DNA of 64,000 nt from Nocardioides sp. AX2bis (GCF_902506435.1 NZ_LR733215.1:576154-640153); one strand, 5' to 3'. Shown: positions 1 to 8,557, counted from the stretch's first letter. Numbers and translations: made by a program. Notes: generated from the letters alone by a model not told the origin.

Positions 1-40
1 GACGCAGACCACGTCACACCCCGCCACGAGAGGAGTCGCG

Positions 41-142
41 ATGAACCCCGAGCACGCCCAGACCAGCCAGACCGACGAGGAGATGAGCGCCGAGACGCTG
101 GTCGAGGAGGTCTCGATCGACGGCATGTGCGGCGTCTACTGA
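41..142 (+). CDS. mftA: Mycofactocin precursor peptide MftA
   Basis: A 33-residue peptide that is the ribosomal precursor of the redox cofactor mycofactocin. Its C-terminus reads VSIDGMCGVY; the terminal Val-Tyr is the pair that MftC decarboxylates and cross-links in this family, and the acidic N-terminal part serves as leader for MftB. An AGGAG ribosome binding site lies about six bases before the ATG. The stop codon overlaps the mftB start (TGATG), and mftB, mftC, mftD and mftE follow in order, which confirms the identity. The gene is very short but has the usual MftA length and tail. Confidence 0.95.
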   Translation: MNPEHAQTSQTDEEMSAETLVEEVSIDGMCGVY

Positions 143-414
143 TGCTCGACGAGCCCTGGACCCTGTCACCGTCGGTGGCGCTGCGCCCCGAGCCCTTCGG
201 TGCGCTGGCCTACCACTTCGGCAACCGGAAGCTCAGCTTCCTCAAGCGGCCTGAGCTGGTGGCGGTGGTCCGGGGACTCGGCGACGCGCCCGACGTCCGG
301 TCGGCCCTGGTCGCCGCCGGCGTCCCCGACGCCCAGCACGACGCCTACGCGGCCGCCCTCGAGGGTCTCGCCGCGACCGACATGATCCGCCCTCGCACGG
401 AGGTGCCCGCATGA
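142..414 (+). CDS. mftB: Mycofactocin peptide chaperone MftB
   Basis: A 90-residue PqqD-like protein that binds the MftA leader and presents the peptide to the radical SAM enzyme MftC. The ATG at 142 overlaps the mftA stop and gives a start, MLDEPWTLSPSVALRPEPFG, of the form expected for MftB. An in-frame start at 127 would lie inside mftA and is less likely. The sequence GALAYHFGNRKLSFLKRPEL fits the beta-strand core of RRE (PqqD-like) domains. The 3' end overlaps mftC by four bases (ATGA), so the two are probably translationally coupled. Confidence 0.93.
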   Translation: MLDEPWTLSPSVALRPEPFGALAYHFGNRKLSFLKRPELVAVVRGLGDAPDVRSALVAAGVPDAQHDAYAAALEGLAATDMIRPRTEVPA

Positions 415-1751
415 CCCTGGCTCCCGAACGCCCCCTGACCGTCACGCCCGCGCGTCCCGAGCGCCCGGTCGGCGGCGCGCTGGTCGACCAGTTCGAGCTC
501 GGCCTCGACGCCCCGATCTGCCTCACGTGGGAGCTCACCTACGCCTGCAACCTGGAGTGCGCGCACTGCCTGTCCTCCAGCGGACGCCGCGACCCCGACG
601 AGCTGACGACCGAGCAGTGCGAGGCCGTCATCGACGAGCTGCAGCGGATGCAGGTCTTCTACGTCAACATCGGCGGCGGCGAGCCCACGATCCGCCCCGA
701 CTTCTGGCACCTCCTCGAGTACGCCGTGGCGCACGACGTCGGCGTGAAGTTCTCCACCAACGGCGTGCGGATCACCCCCGAGCGGGCCCGCTTCCTCGCC
801 TCCACCGACTACGTCGACGTCCAGATCTCCCTCGACGGCGCGACCGCCGAGGTCAACGACTACGTGCGCGGCCCCGGGTCGTACGACACCGCGATCACCG
901 CCCTGCAGAACCTCCAGGACGCCGGCTTCGTCGACGCCAAGATCTCGGTCGTCTGCACCCGCGAGAACATCGGCCAGCTCGACGAGTTCAAGGCCCTGGC
1001 CGACTCCTTCGATGCCACGCTGCGGCTGACCCGGATGCGTCCCTCGGGCCGCGGCGCGGACGTGTGGGACGAGCTGCACCCCCTGCCCCACCAGCAGCGG
1101 GAGCTCTACGACTGGCTCGTCGCCAACGGCGAGAACGTGCTGACCGGCGACTCGTTCTTCCACCTCGCGGCCTTCGGCGAGCCGCTGCCCGGTCTCAACC
1201 TGTGCGGCGCCGGGCGCGTGGTCTGCCTGATCGACCCGGTCGGCGACGTCTACGCCTGCCCGTTCGCGATCCACGACCAGTTCCACGCCGGCAACCTGCT
1301 GCGCGACGGCGGGTTCGACAACGTCTGGAAGACCTCGCCGCTGTTCACCGAGCTGCGCTCCCCGCAGACCGGTGGCGCGTGCACGAAGTGCTCGCACTTC
1401 GACGCCTGCCGCGGCGGGTGCATGGCCGCGAAGTTCTTCACCGGCCTCCCGCTCGACGGACCCGACCCCGAGTGCGTGAAGGGGTACGGCGAGACGGCGC
1501 TGGCCGGCGAGCGGACCATCCCGGCGCAGAGCCAGGACCACTCCAAGTCCAACCCGACCCGCAACCAGCCGGTGATGCTGCAGCTGCTCACCCGTCGGCC
1601 CGACGGGTCCTCGGACGGCTCGGGAGTCCCGGTCTCGGCGTGCGCCGAGAGCCCGCTGGCCGGGTTCAGCCCGACCGACCCGACGGGCGACCCGCTGGCC
1701 GCCGCGAGCCCGTCCGGGGGCTGCGGCTGCAGCGCCGGAGGGGCGCACTGA
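411..1751 (+). CDS. mftC: Mycofactocin radical SAM maturase MftC
   Basis: Radical SAM/SPASM enzyme of 446 residues that decarboxylates the C-terminal Tyr of MftA and forms the Val-Tyr cross-link. The CxxxCxxC motif (CNLECAHC, Cys46, Cys50, Cys53) binds the SAM [4Fe-4S] cluster. The Cys-rich SPASM part includes LCGAGRVVCLIDPVGDVYAC and CTKCSHFDACRGGC. From about residue 385 there is a low-complexity Ser/Pro/Gly tail ending in GGCGCSAGGAH; family members as I remember them are about 390 residues, so the tail is an extension. It starts with ATG inside the end of mftB and its stop overlaps the mftD ATG (TGATG). Confidence 0.95.
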   Translation: MTLAPERPLTVTPARPERPVGGALVDQFELGLDAPICLTWELTYACNLECAHCLSSSGRRDPDELTTEQCEAVIDELQRMQVFYVNIGGGEPTIRPDFWHLLEYAVAHDVGVKFSTNGVRITPERARFLASTDYVDVQISLDGATAEVNDYVRGPGSYDTAITALQNLQDAGFVDAKISVVCTRENIGQLDEFKALADSFDATLRLTRMRPSGRGADVWDELHPLPHQQRELYDWLVANGENVLTGDSFFHLAAFGEPLPGLNLCGAGRVVCLIDPVGDVYACPFAIHDQFHAGNLLRDGGFDNVWKTSPLFTELRSPQTGGACTKCSHFDACRGGCMAAKFFTGLPLDGPDPECVKGYGETALAGERTIPAQSQDHSKSNPTRNQPVMLQLLTRRPDGSSDGSGVPVSACAESPLAGFSPTDPTGDPLAAASPSGGCGCSAGGAH

Positions 1752-3019
1752 TGGAGACCTCGAAGAGCGCGCGGATGGCCACCATCCGCAAGAACCTCGA
1801 GAACCCGTGGAAGCAGAACCCGTGGTTCGAGTCCGTCGCGGTCGCCCAGCAGCGGGCCCGCAAGCGGCTGCCCGGTCCGGTGTACGGCGCCCTGGTCGCC
1901 GGCTCCGAGCGGGGCCAGACCATCGACGACAACCAGCGGGCGTTCACCGAGATCCAGTTCGCCCCGCACGTCGCCGGCCACCAGGCCGAGCGGTCGATGG
2001 CCACGACCCTGATGGGCCAGGAGATCTCGCTGCCCGTCGTGATCAGCCCGACCGGCGTGCAGGCGGTCGACCCCGAGGGCGAGGTCGCCGTGGCCCGTGC
2101 GGCGGCGTCGCGGGGCACGATCATGGGCCTGTCGAACTTCGCCTCGAAGTCGGTCGAGGAGGTCTGTGCGGTCAACGACAAGACCTTCTTCCAGATGTAC
2201 TGGACCGGCGACCGCGACGTCATGGTCCAACGCATGCAGCGCGCCGCCGACGCCGGCTCGAAGGGCCTCATCGCCACCCTCGACTGGTCGTTCTCGATGG
2301 GCCGCGACTGGGGCAGCCCGGAGATCCCGGAGAAGGTCGACCTCCGCACGATGGTGCGGATGGCGCCCCAGGTCGCGACCAAGGTCGGCTGGCTCTGGCG
2401 GTTCGGGAAGACCGGGACCATCCCCGACCTCACCGCGCCCAACCTCGCCGCCCCCGGCGCCGCGAAGGGCCCGACGTTCTTCGGCGCCTACTACGAGTGG
2501 ATGACCACCACCCCGCCGACCTGGGACGACGTCGCCTGGATGTGCGAGCAGTGGACGCGGATCAGCGGCGGCAAGCCGTTCATGCTCAAGGGTGTCTGCC
2601 GTGTCGACGACGCCAAGCGTGCCGTGGACGCCGGGGTCAGCGCGATCTCGGTCTCCAACCACGGCGGCAACAACCTCGACGGCACCCCGGCCACGATCCG
2701 CTGCCTCGCGGCGGTGGCCGAGGCCGTGGGCCACGACGTCGAGGTCGTCCTCGACGGCGGGGTACGGCGCGGGTCCGACGTGGTCAAGGCCGTCGCCCTG
2801 GGTGCGCGCGCGGTGATGATCGGGCGGGCGTACCTCTGGGGCCTGGCCGCCAACGGCGAGGACGGGGTCGGCAACGTCCTGGACGTGCTGCGCTCCGGCA
2901 TCGACTCCGCGCTGCTCGGGATGGGGCTGTCGTCCATCGACCAGCTCAGCCCCGACGTGCTCGAGATCCCTGACGGGTTCCACCGCGCGCTGGGCGTCCC
3001 GGCCCAGCACCGGCACTGA
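1751..3019 (+). CDS. mftD: Mycofactocin FMN-dependent dehydrogenase MftD
   Basis: 422-residue FMN alpha-hydroxyacid dehydrogenase-type enzyme. In characterised systems MftD oxidatively deaminates the MftE product to pre-mycofactocin, making the redox-active keto-amide. The TIM-barrel motifs expected of the family are present: VISPTGVQ near the FMN site, SNHGGNNLDG with the catalytic His at about residue 304, and the phosphate-binding VLDGGVRRGSDVVKAVALGA region near the C-terminus. The ATG at 1751 overlaps the mftC stop and excludes the longer open frame, which runs through mftC. mftE follows after 16 bases. Confidence 0.95.
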   Translation: METSKSARMATIRKNLENPWKQNPWFESVAVAQQRARKRLPGPVYGALVAGSERGQTIDDNQRAFTEIQFAPHVAGHQAERSMATTLMGQEISLPVVISPTGVQAVDPEGEVAVARAAASRGTIMGLSNFASKSVEEVCAVNDKTFFQMYWTGDRDVMVQRMQRAADAGSKGLIATLDWSFSMGRDWGSPEIPEKVDLRTMVRMAPQVATKVGWLWRFGKTGTIPDLTAPNLAAPGAAKGPTFFGAYYEWMTTTPPTWDDVAWMCEQWTRISGGKPFMLKGVCRVDDAKRAVDAGVSAISVSNHGGNNLDGTPATIRCLAAVAEAVGHDVEVVLDGGVRRGSDVVKAVALGARAVMIGRAYLWGLAANGEDGVGNVLDVLRSGIDSALLGMGLSSIDQLSPDVLEIPDGFHRALGVPAQHRH

Positions 3020-3035
3020 GCCGCACCGGACCGGG

Positions 3036-3716
3036 ATGCAGCACGTGCAGGTGACGTCGGCCGAGGTGGCCGGCACGGGCGTGGTGCTCGTGCCGGTGGG
3101 CTCGACCGAGCAGCACGGCCCGCACCTGCCGCTGGGCACCGACACCCTGGTGGCGACGGCGGTCGCCGACACGCTCGCGGCACGGCTCGCCTCGGACGTC
3201 GCCGGAGGCTGCTGGGTGGCGCCGCCGGTGGCGTACGGCTCCAGCGGGGAGCACCAGTCCTTCCCGGGCACCCTCTCGGTCGGCACCGACGTGCTGCGGA
3301 CGGTGCTGGTCGAGCTGGTCCGCTCGGCGCGCACGTGGTGCGACCGGGTCGTGCTGGTCAACGGCCACGGCGGCAACCTCGAGGCCGTCCGCGGGGCGGT
3401 CGAGCAGATGACGTACGAGGGTCACCGCGTCGACTGGGTCCCGTGCGCGGTCGCCGGCGCGGACGCGCACGCGGGTCGTACCGAGACCTCGCTGATGCTG
3501 CACCTGCACCCCGACGCCGTCCGCCCCGCGCTCGCGGAGCCCGGCTGCACGACGCCCGTGCGCGACCTGCTCCCGGCCCTGCGCGCCGGCGGCGTCGCGG
3601 CCGTGTCGCCCAACGGGGTCCTCGGCGACCCGACCGGGGCGAGCGCGGCCGAGGGCGAGCGGCTGCTGGCCGCGATGGTCGACGGCGCGCTCGCGCGGTT
3701 GGCGGTGGTGGCGTGA
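3036..3716 (+). CDS. mftE: Mycofactocin peptidase MftE (creatininase family)
   Basis: 226-residue metal-dependent amidohydrolase of the creatininase family that releases the cross-linked C-terminal dipeptide-like moiety from MftC-modified MftA. Metal-ligand motifs are visible: GSTEQHG (22-28), GTD (34-36), GSSGEHQ and NGHGGN (109-114). The ATG lies 16 bases after mftD. No strong ribosome binding site is seen, so coupling to mftD is likely. Its stop overlaps the GTG of the downstream SDR (GTGA), which suggests that gene belongs to the same operon. Confidence 0.93.
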   Translation: MQHVQVTSAEVAGTGVVLVPVGSTEQHGPHLPLGTDTLVATAVADTLAARLASDVAGGCWVAPPVAYGSSGEHQSFPGTLSVGTDVLRTVLVELVRSARTWCDRVVLVNGHGGNLEAVRGAVEQMTYEGHRVDWVPCAVAGADAHAGRTETSLMLHLHPDAVRPALAEPGCTTPVRDLLPALRAGGVAAVSPNGVLGDPTGASAAEGERLLAAMVDGALARLAVVA

Positions 3717-4492
3717 CCGCCCGCGTCGCCCTGGTCACCGGCGCCGCCCGCGGCATCGGGGCCGCGACGGTGGCGCGGCTGGCCGCCGACGGGTACGCCG
3801 TGCTCGCCCTCGACTCCTGCGCCGGCCCGGGCGGGGCGCCGTACGACCTGCCGACCCGCGCGGACCTCGACGCGGTGGCCGCCCCGTGGCCCGAGGTGCT
3901 CCCCGTCGTCGCCGACGTGCGCGAGGCCGGCGCGCTGCACGAGGCGGTGGGGGTGGCGGTCGAGCGGTGGGGCCGGCTCGACGTCGCCGTCGCCGCCGCC
4001 GCCGTGATGGTCGGCGGCCGCCCGCTCTGGGAGACCGACCCGGCCGAGCTCGACCTGCTCTGGGACGTCGACGTCAAGGGCGTCTGGCACACCGCCGCGG
4101 CCGCCGTCCCCGCGATGCTCGCCGGCCCCGACCCGGCCGGGTGCCGGTTCGTGGCGGTCGCGTCGGCGGCCGGCAGCCACGGGCTGTACCGGCTGGCCGG
4201 CTACACCGCGGTCAAGCACGCCGTGGTCGGCCTGGTGAAGGGCCTCGCGGCCGACCTCGTCGGCACGGGCGTCACCGCGGTGGCGGTCTCACCCGGCTCG
4301 ACGCGCACCGCGATGCTCGAGCAGACCGCCGCGATCTACGGCACCACCACCGAGGACCTGGTCTCCCACCAGCTGCTCGGCCGGGTGATCGAGCCGGCGG
4401 AGATGGCCGCCACGATCGCCTTCTGCGCGAGCCCGGCCGGCGCCGTCCTGCACGGCTCCGTGGTCGCAGCCGACGGCGGCTTCGGCGCCTGA
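3713..4492 (+). CDS. Mycofactocin-coupled SDR family oxidoreductase
   Basis: 259-residue short-chain dehydrogenase. The Rossmann motif is TGAARGIG and the catalytic YxxxK is in GYTAVKHAVVGL. After the second beta strand it carries the insertion LDSCAGPGGAPYDLPTRADL, similar to the insert typical of mycofactocin-dependent SDRs, which hold a non-exchangeable nicotinamide reoxidised by mycofactocin. It is translationally coupled to mftE by a GTGA overlap and occupies the place where the glycosyltransferase gene mftF is often found. The substrate is probably an alcohol but cannot be named. The stop touches a 22-nt repeat array. Confidence 0.88.
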   Translation: MTARVALVTGAARGIGAATVARLAADGYAVLALDSCAGPGGAPYDLPTRADLDAVAAPWPEVLPVVADVREAGALHEAVGVAVERWGRLDVAVAAAAVMVGGRPLWETDPAELDLLWDVDVKGVWHTAAAAVPAMLAGPDPAGCRFVAVASAAGSHGLYRLAGYTAVKHAVVGLVKGLAADLVGTGVTAVAVSPGSTRTAMLEQTAAIYGTTTEDLVSHQLLGRVIEPAEMAATIAFCASPAGAVLHGSVVAADGGFGA

Positions 4493-4557
4493 CGCGCCGC
4501 AACCGTCATCTCGAGGCGCCGCGAGCGTCATCTCGGCTGTCCGGAAGGGTCATCTCG
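4492..4557 (-). repeat. 22-nt tandem repeat array, 3 units (locus 1)
   Basis: Three head-to-tail 22-nt units at 4492-4513, 4514-4535 and 4536-4557, read on the minus strand as CGAGATGAC, then a variable middle such as GCTCGCGG, then CGCCT, ACAGC or CGCGT. The array lies between two convergent genes, starts at the last base of the SDR stop, and supplies the last codons and stop of the kinase gene. The same unit occurs at seven other sites in this window. Confidence 0.9.
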
Positions 4558-6000
4558 GCGGAGGACGGGGGCGAGGGCGGCGCGGAGGGCGGCGTGGGTG
4601 CGCGCGATCGCGGCGTACTCCCGCACGGCGACCGGGTCCGGCCGCACGGTCTCCCCGGGGGTGACCATCGCGGCGACGGCCTCGTCGAAACCGGGGTGGA
4701 CGCCGGTGCCGACCGCCGCGCAGACCGCCGCGCCGAGCGCGGCGGGGGAGCCGTCGTCGACCGCCGCGCGGACCGGCAGACCGGTGACGTCGGCGACGAC
4801 CTGGCGCATCAGCGGCGAGCGCGCGCCGCCGCCGGAGAGCAGCACCAGCCGGACGTCGCGGTCGAGCCCGTCGCACAGGGTGCGCAGGTGGCCGCCGACG
4901 GTCAGCGCCAGGCCCTCGAGCACCGCGCGGTACAGGTGGGCAGCACCGTGCCGCCCGTCGAGGCCGACGAACGCCCCGCGACGCCACGGCTCGTGGGCCG
5001 GGGCCAGCCAGTCGAGCACGGCCAGCAGCCCGTCCGCGCCGACCGGCACCTCCGCCGCGGCCCGGTTCAGCGCGTCCTCGAGCTCCTCGGGAGCACCGCC
5101 CGGGAGCAGACCGGGGCCCACCAGGTCACGCAGCCAGGACACCGTCCACATCCCGCGCCGCACGCCGCCGCCCTCGAGCAGGTAGCGCCCCGGGACGCTG
5201 GCCAGGTTCGTCCAGGCACCGGCCGCCTCCTCCTCACGGGGCCCCAGCGGGGCGTCGCCGAGCAGCATCGGGGCGACGTAGGTGCCCAGCGAGACCAGGG
5301 CCTGGTCGGGCCCGGTCAACCCGCAGCCGAGCGCCTCGACGGCCTTGTCGTTCGCGGTCGCGACCACCGGCAGCCCCGCCGGCAGGCCGGAGGCGCGGGC
5401 GGCCTGCTCAGTCACCGCACCGAGCACCGCCCCCGGGAGGACGAGGTCGACCAGCTGGTCGCGGCGCAGGCCGGACGCCGCCACCACCGCGTCGTCGGCC
5501 GACCAGTCCCACCGCTCCAGGTCCAGCGGCCACTGCACCGGGTAGGCGGACACCGAGTCCGCCGCGCGGCCGGTCAGCCACCGGGTGAGGTGGCCCGACG
5601 AGGCCGTCACCAGCGCCGTGTCGGGGGGTGCCGCGGCGGGGTCGTGGGGACGGGAGGCCCGCTCGTCCATCCAGCTGATCACCGGGGCCGCGAGCGTGCC
5701 GTCGGCGCGCAGCAGGGCGCGGGTGGACCGGATCCCGCAGAGCCCGAGCCCCACGAGGTCGCCGGTCGACCCGCCCGCCGCCGAGAGCGCGGCCACCGCG
5801 TCCCGACAGGCCGCGGCCAGGGTGTCGACCAGGTCGTCGTCGGGGTGCTCGACCACCCCGGGCCGGGGTGTCAGGGAGGTACGCAGCGCCCGCCGTCCGA
5901 CGGCCACGACCCGCCCGTCGGCGGTGTGGACGACGACCTTCGCGCTCTGCGAGCCCAGGTCGACGCCGACCAGCAGCGGGCCGGCGGCCGGCCGGTTCAC
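4528..6000 (-). CDS. FGGY-family carbohydrate kinase (YgcE-like)
   Basis: 490-residue sugar kinase of the FGGY family. The N-terminal phosphate-binding loop is GVDLGSQSAKVVVH, and the second-domain ATP motif is LLSGGGARSPLMRQ. The GTG at 6000 overlaps the stop of the upstream gene (GTGA); the open frame continues further upstream but that part lies inside the neighbouring gene. The neighbours resemble E. coli YgcU and YgcW, so this is probably the YgcE-type partner; the sugar is unknown. The C-terminus RDDPSGQPR is encoded by the intergenic 22-nt repeat, so the original stop codon has probably been replaced. Confidence 0.85.
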   Translation of the reverse strand: MNRPAAGPLLVGVDLGSQSAKVVVHTADGRVVAVGRRALRTSLTPRPGVVEHPDDDLVDTLAAACRDAVAALSAAGGSTGDLVGLGLCGIRSTRALLRADGTLAAPVISWMDERASRPHDPAAAPPDTALVTASSGHLTRWLTGRAADSVSAYPVQWPLDLERWDWSADDAVVAASGLRRDQLVDLVLPGAVLGAVTEQAARASGLPAGLPVVATANDKAVEALGCGLTGPDQALVSLGTYVAPMLLGDAPLGPREEEAAGAWTNLASVPGRYLLEGGGVRRGMWTVSWLRDLVGPGLLPGGAPEELEDALNRAAAEVPVGADGLLAVLDWLAPAHEPWRRGAFVGLDGRHGAAHLYRAVLEGLALTVGGHLRTLCDGLDRDVRLVLLSGGGARSPLMRQVVADVTGLPVRAAVDDGSPAALGAAVCAAVGTGVHPGFDEAVAAMVTPGETVRPDPVAVREYAAIARTHAALRAALAPVLRRDDPSGQPR

Positions 6001-7475
6001 GGCAGCGGGTAGATCGTGCCGGGGTTCATCACGCCGTGCGGGTCGAAGGCCTCCTTCAGCCCGGTCAGCAGTCGCCACGACGAACCGTGCTCCTCCTCGA
6101 CCCAGGGCGTGCGGTACTTGCCGATGCCGTGGTGGTGGACCATCGACCCGCCCACGCGCAGTGCCTCCTCGACCACGATCGTGTTCAACGGGCGGTGGTA
6201 GAGCTCGATCTCCTCCCGCGGCTCGCAGTCGATGTCGTAGTCGTAGACGAAGTACAGGTTGGTGCCGGTCTGGTAGCTGTGCGAGGAGTGGGCGCCGAGC
6301 ATGGTCAGGTCTGCTGCCCGGGGGAACTCCTCCCGCACCCGGCGCAGGACGGCCTCGTGCAGCGCGGCCACCTGGGACCAGGCCGCCGAGACCTCGGTGG
6401 TGTAGCCGAGGTGGCGGTCGGTGAGCATGGCCTGCTTCTCGGCCTCGAGCTTCTCGGGGCCCCAGTTCAGGTGCGTGAACCAGTCCTCCACCAGCGCGGG
6501 GTCGACCGGTCGCGCCCCGACGGCCTCGGCGGCGGCGACCACGGCGGCCGCGGTGGCCTCGGCGATGCTGTGCGGGCCCTCGGCCACCGCGACCAGGACC
6601 GCCGACCCCGGCCCGCCTGCGCCGTCACCCGGGCCGTCGGCCCAGCCGGGGAGGTGGGCGAAGTGCTGCGCGGCGTCGCCGGCGTCGTAGACCCGGGCCA
6701 CCGAGGGCCGGTAGCCGGCCGTGACCACCTCGCGGAGCACCTCGACCCCGCCGGGCAGGTCGTCGAGCAGGTAACCGGCGAAGACGCGGTGCTCGGGCAG
6801 CCGGAAGACCTGGACGGTGACCTCGGTGACGTAGGCCAGGGCACCCTCGTTGCCGAGCACGACGTGGCGCACGTCCGGGCCGGCGGCCCGGCGCGGGACC
6901 GGGCGGACCCGGACCACCTCACCGCCCGCCAGCACGGCCTCGACGCCGAGCAGCATGTCCTCGATCCCGCCGTAGAGCGTGGAGAGCTGGCCGATCGACC
7001 GGGTCGCGACCAGCCCGCCCATCCGGGCCAGCGGCTGCGACTGAGGGGAGTGCCCGGTGGTCAGTCCCTGCGCGCGCAGGGCGTCCTCGAGCGCGGCCAG
7101 ACGGACGCCGCCCTGCGCGGTGGCGGTCATGTCGACCGCGTCGATGGCCACGATCTCGTTCAGGTCGGAGCCGTCGAGCACGACGGTGCCCTCGACGACG
7201 ACCTCGAGCCCGCCCTCCGTGCCGGTGCCGCCGGTGCGGGGCACGACCGGCACCCGCTCGTCGTGGGCCAGGGCGAGCACCGCCGAGACGTCGGCGGTCG
7301 AGCGCGCCCGCACCAGGGCGACCGGCTGCGGGCCGTCGAAGATGCCGTGCACCGACTGGTACTTCTTCCACCGGTCCTGGCTCACCTCGCGCAGGAGGTC
7401 GGGGTCGGTCACGACGCGGTCGGCGCCGACCAGGTCGACGAGGCGGGCGACGAGCGCGTCGGGGGAGAGGGTCAC
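5997..7475 (-). CDS. FAD-linked dehydrogenase, YgcU-like
   Basis: 492-residue FAD-binding oxidoreductase of the alkyldihydroxyacetonephosphate synthase/D-lactate dehydrogenase superfamily. The FAD site includes PRTGGTGTEGG, HSPQSQPLARMGGLVATRSI and VLGNEGALAYVTEVTVQ; the C-terminal domain has MVHHHGIGKYRTPW. From memory these blocks match E. coli YgcU, a protein of unknown substrate, closely and along the whole length. The GTG start has AGGAG six bases upstream. Its stop overlaps the kinase start, and the YgcW-like SDR lies 69 bases upstream on the same strand, so the three form one operon. Confidence 0.85.
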   Translation of the reverse strand: MTLSPDALVARLVDLVGADRVVTDPDLLREVSQDRWKKYQSVHGIFDGPQPVALVRARSTADVSAVLALAHDERVPVVPRTGGTGTEGGLEVVVEGTVVLDGSDLNEIVAIDAVDMTATAQGGVRLAALEDALRAQGLTTGHSPQSQPLARMGGLVATRSIGQLSTLYGGIEDMLLGVEAVLAGGEVVRVRPVPRRAAGPDVRHVVLGNEGALAYVTEVTVQVFRLPEHRVFAGYLLDDLPGGVEVLREVVTAGYRPSVARVYDAGDAAQHFAHLPGWADGPGDGAGGPGSAVLVAVAEGPHSIAEATAAAVVAAAEAVGARPVDPALVEDWFTHLNWGPEKLEAEKQAMLTDRHLGYTTEVSAAWSQVAALHEAVLRRVREEFPRAADLTMLGAHSSHSYQTGTNLYFVYDYDIDCEPREEIELYHRPLNTIVVEEALRVGGSMVHHHGIGKYRTPWVEEEHGSSWRLLTGLKEAFDPHGVMNPGTIYPLP

Positions 7476-7544
7476 GGGTGGCTCCTGCGGTCGAGGGCGG
7501 GGCGTGGGTGCGGGTGCGGGTGCGGGTGCGGCTACGGGGTGGCG

Positions 7545-8321
7545 TCAGCGGACGAGGTAGCCGCCGTCGACGGTCAGCACGTGACCGTTGACGTGGTCGG
7601 AGGCGCGTGAGGCCAGGAAGACCACGGTGCCCATGAGGTCCTCGGTCTCGCCCCAGCGCCCGGCGGGCGTGCGCTCGCGCACGGCCCGCTCGGCGACGGG
7701 GTCGGCGCGGGTGGCGGCCGTCAGGGCGGTGACCACGTAGCCGGGAGCGATCGCGTTGACCTGCACCCCGTGACCGCCGAGCTCGTCGGCGTAGGTCCGG
7801 GTGAGGCCGACGAGGCCGTGCTTGGTGGCGGCGTACGCCGGGGACCCGCGTCCGCCGAGGAAGGAGAAGACGGACGCCACGTTGATGATCTTGCCGCGTC
7901 CCCGGGCGACCATCCCGGGCGCGGCGGCCCGGGTCATCGCGAAGGGCGCGGTGAGGTTCACGTCGATCATCGGGTCCCACTGCGCGCGCCCGAACTCCTC
8001 CCACGGGGCGATCCTGTTGAGGCCGGCGCAGTTGACCAGCACGTCCGGTCCACCGAGGTCGCCGGCGCAGGCCGCGACGACCTCGTCGGCCGCGCCGTCT
8101 CGGGTGAGGTCGGTGGTCAGCTCGGTGTAGCGCCGGCCCCTGGCTTCGACCAGGGCGCGGGTCTCGCCGCCGTCGTCGAGCAGGGTCGGAACGCACACGT
8201 CGGCGCCGGCCGTGGCCAGCGCGAGGCTGAACGCCTGGCCCAGGCCGCTGTTGCCGCCGGTCACGACGGCCGTGCGGCCGGCCAACGAGAACCACTCCAG
8301 CGAGAAGTCGGTGATGCCCAC
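7545..8321 (-). CDS. SDR family oxidoreductase, YgcW-like
   Basis: 258-residue short-chain dehydrogenase. It has TGGNSGLGQ (NAD site), NVASVFSFLGG with the catalytic Ser, YAATKHGLVG (YxxxK) and the C-terminus VDGGYLVR. From memory it aligns along its length with E. coli YgcW, a predicted deoxygluconate-type dehydrogenase. I chose the GTG at 8321 because its protein then begins ITDFSLEWFSLAGRT, matching the YgcW N-terminus, and because CAGGCT lies seven bases before it, as for a leaderless gene. The ATG at 8414 would add 31 unmatched residues. First gene of the three-gene operon. Confidence 0.85.
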   Translation of the reverse strand: MGITDFSLEWFSLAGRTAVVTGGNSGLGQAFSLALATAGADVCVPTLLDDGGETRALVEARGRRYTELTTDLTRDGAADEVVAACAGDLGGPDVLVNCAGLNRIAPWEEFGRAQWDPMIDVNLTAPFAMTRAAAPGMVARGRGKIINVASVFSFLGGRGSPAYAATKHGLVGLTRTYADELGGHGVQVNAIAPGYVVTALTAATRADPVAERAVRERTPAGRWGETEDLMGTVVFLASRASDHVNGHVLTVDGGYLVR

Positions 8322-8328
8322 GCACCGC

Positions 8329-8334
8329 AGCCTG
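8329..8334 (-). promoter_or_regulatory. Putative -10 box of leaderless ygcW-like gene
   Basis: CAGGCT on the minus strand, seven bases before the GTG at 8321, the spacing seen at other probable leaderless starts here. It is identical to the hexamer before zwf. No clear -35 box is visible. Confidence 0.35.
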
Positions 8335-8557
8335 GCACGTCGGCCCTCCGTGGGGCGAGGTGGCTGGAAGGGTGAGCAGCGGCCACCGGGCCCGAGGCAC
8401 AGTCGTCGGTGCACCCTCGTTGTCCACTGGACCCGGGTGAGCCCTCACCAGCAGGAAGTGGGCGAGGGGATGGTGGCCCCGCTCCCCGCCGGGGGCGGGG
8501 CCGCACCCGATCTTCTCCGGCCCGGACGGGCCGACCTGAGCCAGGAGGACCAGCAGC

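Noticed and set aside
41..4492. Horizontal transfer of the mycofactocin cluster
   Set aside because: Base composition and start-codon use look like those of the neighbours, and there are no mobile-element genes or flanking repeats of integration type.
527..6012. Long open frames on the opposite or shifted frame of the mft and ygc-like genes (for example 1250-3376 minus, 3886-6012 plus)
   Set aside because: Their proteins are Arg/Pro/Gly-rich without domains, and they lie over genes with clear motifs and coupling. They arise from the high GC of third codon positions.
7505..7535. Tandem GGTGCG hexamers as a regulatory repeat
   Set aside because: About four short imperfect units in a GC-rich gap; too little to separate from low-complexity sequence.
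8322..8557. A gene between the ygcW-like gene and the membrane-protein gene
   Set aside because: The only frame (8212-8583) is out of context and overlaps both neighbours; nothing coding was recognised.
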